The notes below the pieces were generated by a model. The model saw only the letters and a program-made list of their open reading frames with translations. It was not told where the DNA came from and ran no database searches. The position numbers were made by a program, and so were the translations under genes. Positions 6,407-7,580 of a stretch of 7,580 bases of DNA are shown piece after piece. The DNA is from an uncultured Dehalococcoidia bacterium (GTDB taxonomy: Bacteria; Chloroflexota; Dehalococcoidia; Tepidiformales; Tepidiformaceae): the NCBI GenBank assembly GCA_937954195.1, contig CALFYR010000669.1, forward strand, positions 1 through 7,580, in the 5' to 3' direction. Position 1 is the first letter of the stretch, and each line of letters opens with the position of its first letter.

Positions 6407-6450
6407 GGTTGGGGGCGGCCGCGCTTCCTGCCGGTCGCGGTACTGGCGGT
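6407..6450. repeat. Intergenic copy of the hairpin repeat also found at 7460-7504
   Basis: This stretch matches 7460-7504 with a few substitutions and a 1-nt gap. It contains CCGCG (6419-6423) and CGCGG (6436-6440) around a 12-nt loop, the same hairpin as the copy inside the minus-strand gene. It is therefore a dispersed repeat, not unique coding DNA. Confidence 0.75.
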
Positions 6451-6451
6451 T

Positions 6452-6508
6452 AGTGCATGGTGCCCGGTGGCTGGTGCCCAGGGAGTTCCGAGTGCCGAGT
6501 GCCCGGTG
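6452..6508. repeat. Low-complexity GTGCC-type degenerate repeat
   Basis: The stretch is built of short imperfect units such as GGTGCCC (twice, 6459-6465 and 6473-6479) and AGTGCCG/AGTGCCC (6490-6503). It lies between the hairpin repeat copy and the stop of the minus-strand gene. I see no gene or terminator in it. Confidence 0.5.
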
Positions 6509-6512
6509 GGGG

Positions 6513-7580
6513 TCAGGCGGCGCGGCGGCGGGGGGTTGGGGTGGTTGGGCGGCGGATGTGGAGGTTTTCGAGGACGCCGGCTTTGCGTGCGATATCGAAG
6601 TAGGCCTGGAGCTGGTTGGCGAAGTTGAGCTGGTTGTAGGTCTGGTCGTTGAGGACGGCGGTGCGGTTAGCATCGGCGATGCGCTGGTATTGGGCGGGCA
6701 TTTCGTGGCGGATGTGGTCGTAGGTTTCGTTGCCGAGGAAGTCGCGGGTGAGCATGTTGCGCTGGGCGATGGCGAGTGTGCGGTTGATGGCGTTGAGGCG
6801 GGCAGGTGGGAGGACGCCGGTGATGCCGAGGCGGGCGACGGTTTCGAGGGTGCCCTGGAGGCCGCCGCGGGTATCGATGTAGATGGGGAGGAAGGCGGCA
6901 TCGTGGTGTTGGGGGCGGGGCTTGGGCTTTGAGCCGGCGTGGCGTGCTACCTGGCGGGCGTATTCGGTGGTGACGGGGTGGTGGGTGTAGCAGAGGTGTT
7001 GTCCACGGCGGGGGATGCCGCGGCAGGGCTGGCCGTGGCGGGTGGTGGCGGTGCAGTGTTCGGTGGGGTCGCAGGGGCCGGGGCAGGGACATTCTTCTGG
7101 AACGACCAAACGACCGGTTTCAGGTTCGCGCGGGGGGTCGTTTGGGGTGGTTTGGTGGGGGTGGTTGAGGCGGTTGAGGCGTTCGGTCTGCTGGATCCTG
7201 GCGAGATAGATGAGGTCGTCGCGGGAGTAGATGGGGGTGTGGTCGGGGTCTTCGTCGTCGAGGTAGCCGTGCCAGCGTTCGGGGTTGTTAGGGTGTTGCC
7301 GGCGGGAGCGGTTGTAGTTGGCGAGCCAGACGGCGTTTTCCTGGGCCCACTGGTAGGGGTCACGGAGGTAGTCCTCACCCCCCGGCCCCCTCTGAGTCAC
7401 GGTCGACTCACCCACATTCGTGGAGAGGGGGAGGAAGTCGAGGTGTTCGGGGAGTTGGGGGTTGGGGGATGGCCACGCTTCCTGCCAGTCGTGGTACTGA
7501 GGGTCCTCATCCACATTCGTGGAGAGGGGGAGGAAGTCGAGGTGCCCGGGCAGCTGGGGGTTGGGGGCCGGCCCCGCCTC
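6513..7580 (-). CDS. Hypothetical protein with a Cys/His cluster, 5' end outside the window
   Basis: The frame is open from the window edge to the TGA at 6513-6515, giving 355 visible residues with no stop, so the gene probably continues upstream. A GTG at 7514 would give 333 residues; an in-frame GTG at 7415 is another option. No good ribosome site was seen for either. Residue numbers here count from 7514. Residues 1-47 are encoded by repeat DNA. A charged region with Trp and Tyr follows (48-115). A cysteine cluster at 142-148 (CPCPGPC) precedes Cys154-x9-Cys164-x10-Cys175-x2-His178, a zinc-knuckle-like pattern. A helical part (218-318) and a basic Pro/Arg/Ala tail end the protein. Similar C..C..C..H patterns occur in small domains such as DUF5763 and in phage-associated proteins, but this is resemblance only. 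C-ending codons on the minus strand support real coding. No function is assigned. Confidence 0.65.
   Translation of the reverse strand, partial: EAGPAPNPQLPGHLDFLPLSTNVDEDPQYHDWQEAWPSPNPQLPEHLDFLPLSTNVGESTVTQRGPGGEDYLRDPYQWAQENAVWLANYNRSRRQHPNNPERWHGYLDDEDPDHTPIYSRDDLIYLARIQQTERLNRLNHPHQTTPNDPPREPETGRLVVPEECPCPGPCDPTEHCTATTRHGQPCRGIPRRGQHLCYTHHPVTTEYARQVARHAGSKPKPRPQHHDAAFLPIYIDTRGGLQGTLETVARLGITGVLPPARLNAINRTLAIAQRNMLTRDFLGNETYDHIRHEMPAQYQRIADANRTAVLNDQTYNQLNFANQLQAYFDIARKAGVLENLHIRRPTTPTPRRRAA
7386..7431. repeat. Hairpin repeat split by an 18-nt palindromic insertion
   Basis: CCCCCTC (7386-7392) pairs with GAGGGGG (7425-7431). They enclose two adjacent hairpins: TGAGTC (7393-7398) with GACTCA (7405-7410), and CCAC (7412-7415) with GTGG (7420-7423). 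The result is a compact three-way junction of 17 bp in 46 nt. Leaving out 7394-7411 would give a perfect 12-bp hairpin, CCCCCTCTCCAC/GTGGAGAGGGGG, with an ATTC loop. Confidence 0.6.
7412..7580. repeat. 99-bp direct tandem repeat, about 1.7 copies, in frame
   Basis: The sequence starting at 7412 recurs at 7511, a period of exactly 99 bp (33 codons). The first 34 nt are identical, and I count 8 mismatches over the 70 nt that can be compared before the window ends. Each copy begins with the CCAC-ATTC-GTGG mini-hairpin. In the minus-strand protein the repeat encodes the stretch containing HLDFLPLSTNV. More copies may lie beyond the window. Confidence 0.85.

Noticed and set aside
6377..6415. Possible G-quadruplex (runs of 5, 3, 6 and 5 G)
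   Set aside because: Two loops are long (8 and 11 nt) and G-runs are common on this strand because of the opposite gene; not strong enough to call.
6405..6932. 175-codon plus-strand frame in the repeat region
   Set aside because: It starts in repeat DNA and runs antisense to the minus-strand gene, with a Gly/Val/Glu-rich shadow composition.
7386..7580. CRISPR array
   Set aside because: Only two copies at 99-bp spacing are visible, the spacing contains coding repeat rather than unique spacers, and no cas gene is present.

Overview
The window is GC-rich DNA with strongly C-ending codons, probably from a Chloroflexota bacterium (Dehalococcoidia or Tepidiforma-like). That assignment is inference. 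It rests on codon style, multi-domain blue-copper proteins with a Pro/Thr-rich lipoprotein linker, and GC-rich hairpin repeats; no rRNA or other phylogenetic marker is present. A GC-rich actinobacterium cannot be excluded.

Layout. 18-1913: an ammonium transporter (Amt) followed by a PII signal protein, the classic amt-glnB/glnK nitrogen pair, closed by an excellent intrinsic terminator at 1945-1982. 2141-4356: two proteins of unknown function, then a DmpA/P1-type (family S58) N-terminal-nucleophile peptidase. The second unknown gene has a -10 element placed for a leaderless mRNA, and it overlaps the peptidase gene by ATGA. 4357-6339: a regulated intergenic region with a perfect CRP-type palindrome, then two exported blue-copper (cupredoxin) genes. 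One has two cupredoxin domains and a C-terminal membrane anchor; the other is a lipoprotein with one domain. A hairpin terminator lies between them. 6340-6512: a convergent intergenic region packed with short repeats. 6513-7580 (minus strand, running off the window): an unrecognised protein with a Cys/His cluster. Its visible N-terminal part is encoded by a 99-bp tandem repeat and hairpin repeat sequence.

How it works together. Amt and PII form a nitrogen sensing and uptake unit: PII normally docks on Amt and closes the pore when nitrogen is plentiful. The cupredoxins are probably electron carriers on the outer face of the membrane, and the CRP-type site suggests respiratory or energy-state control. 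The unknown-peptidase pair looks like a small translationally coupled operon. No complete novel system is proven here. The most unusual material is the repeat family at 6343-6450 and 7386-7580. It includes a compensatory base change between two hairpin copies, and an 18-nt in-frame insertion that splits what would otherwise be a perfect 12-bp hairpin.
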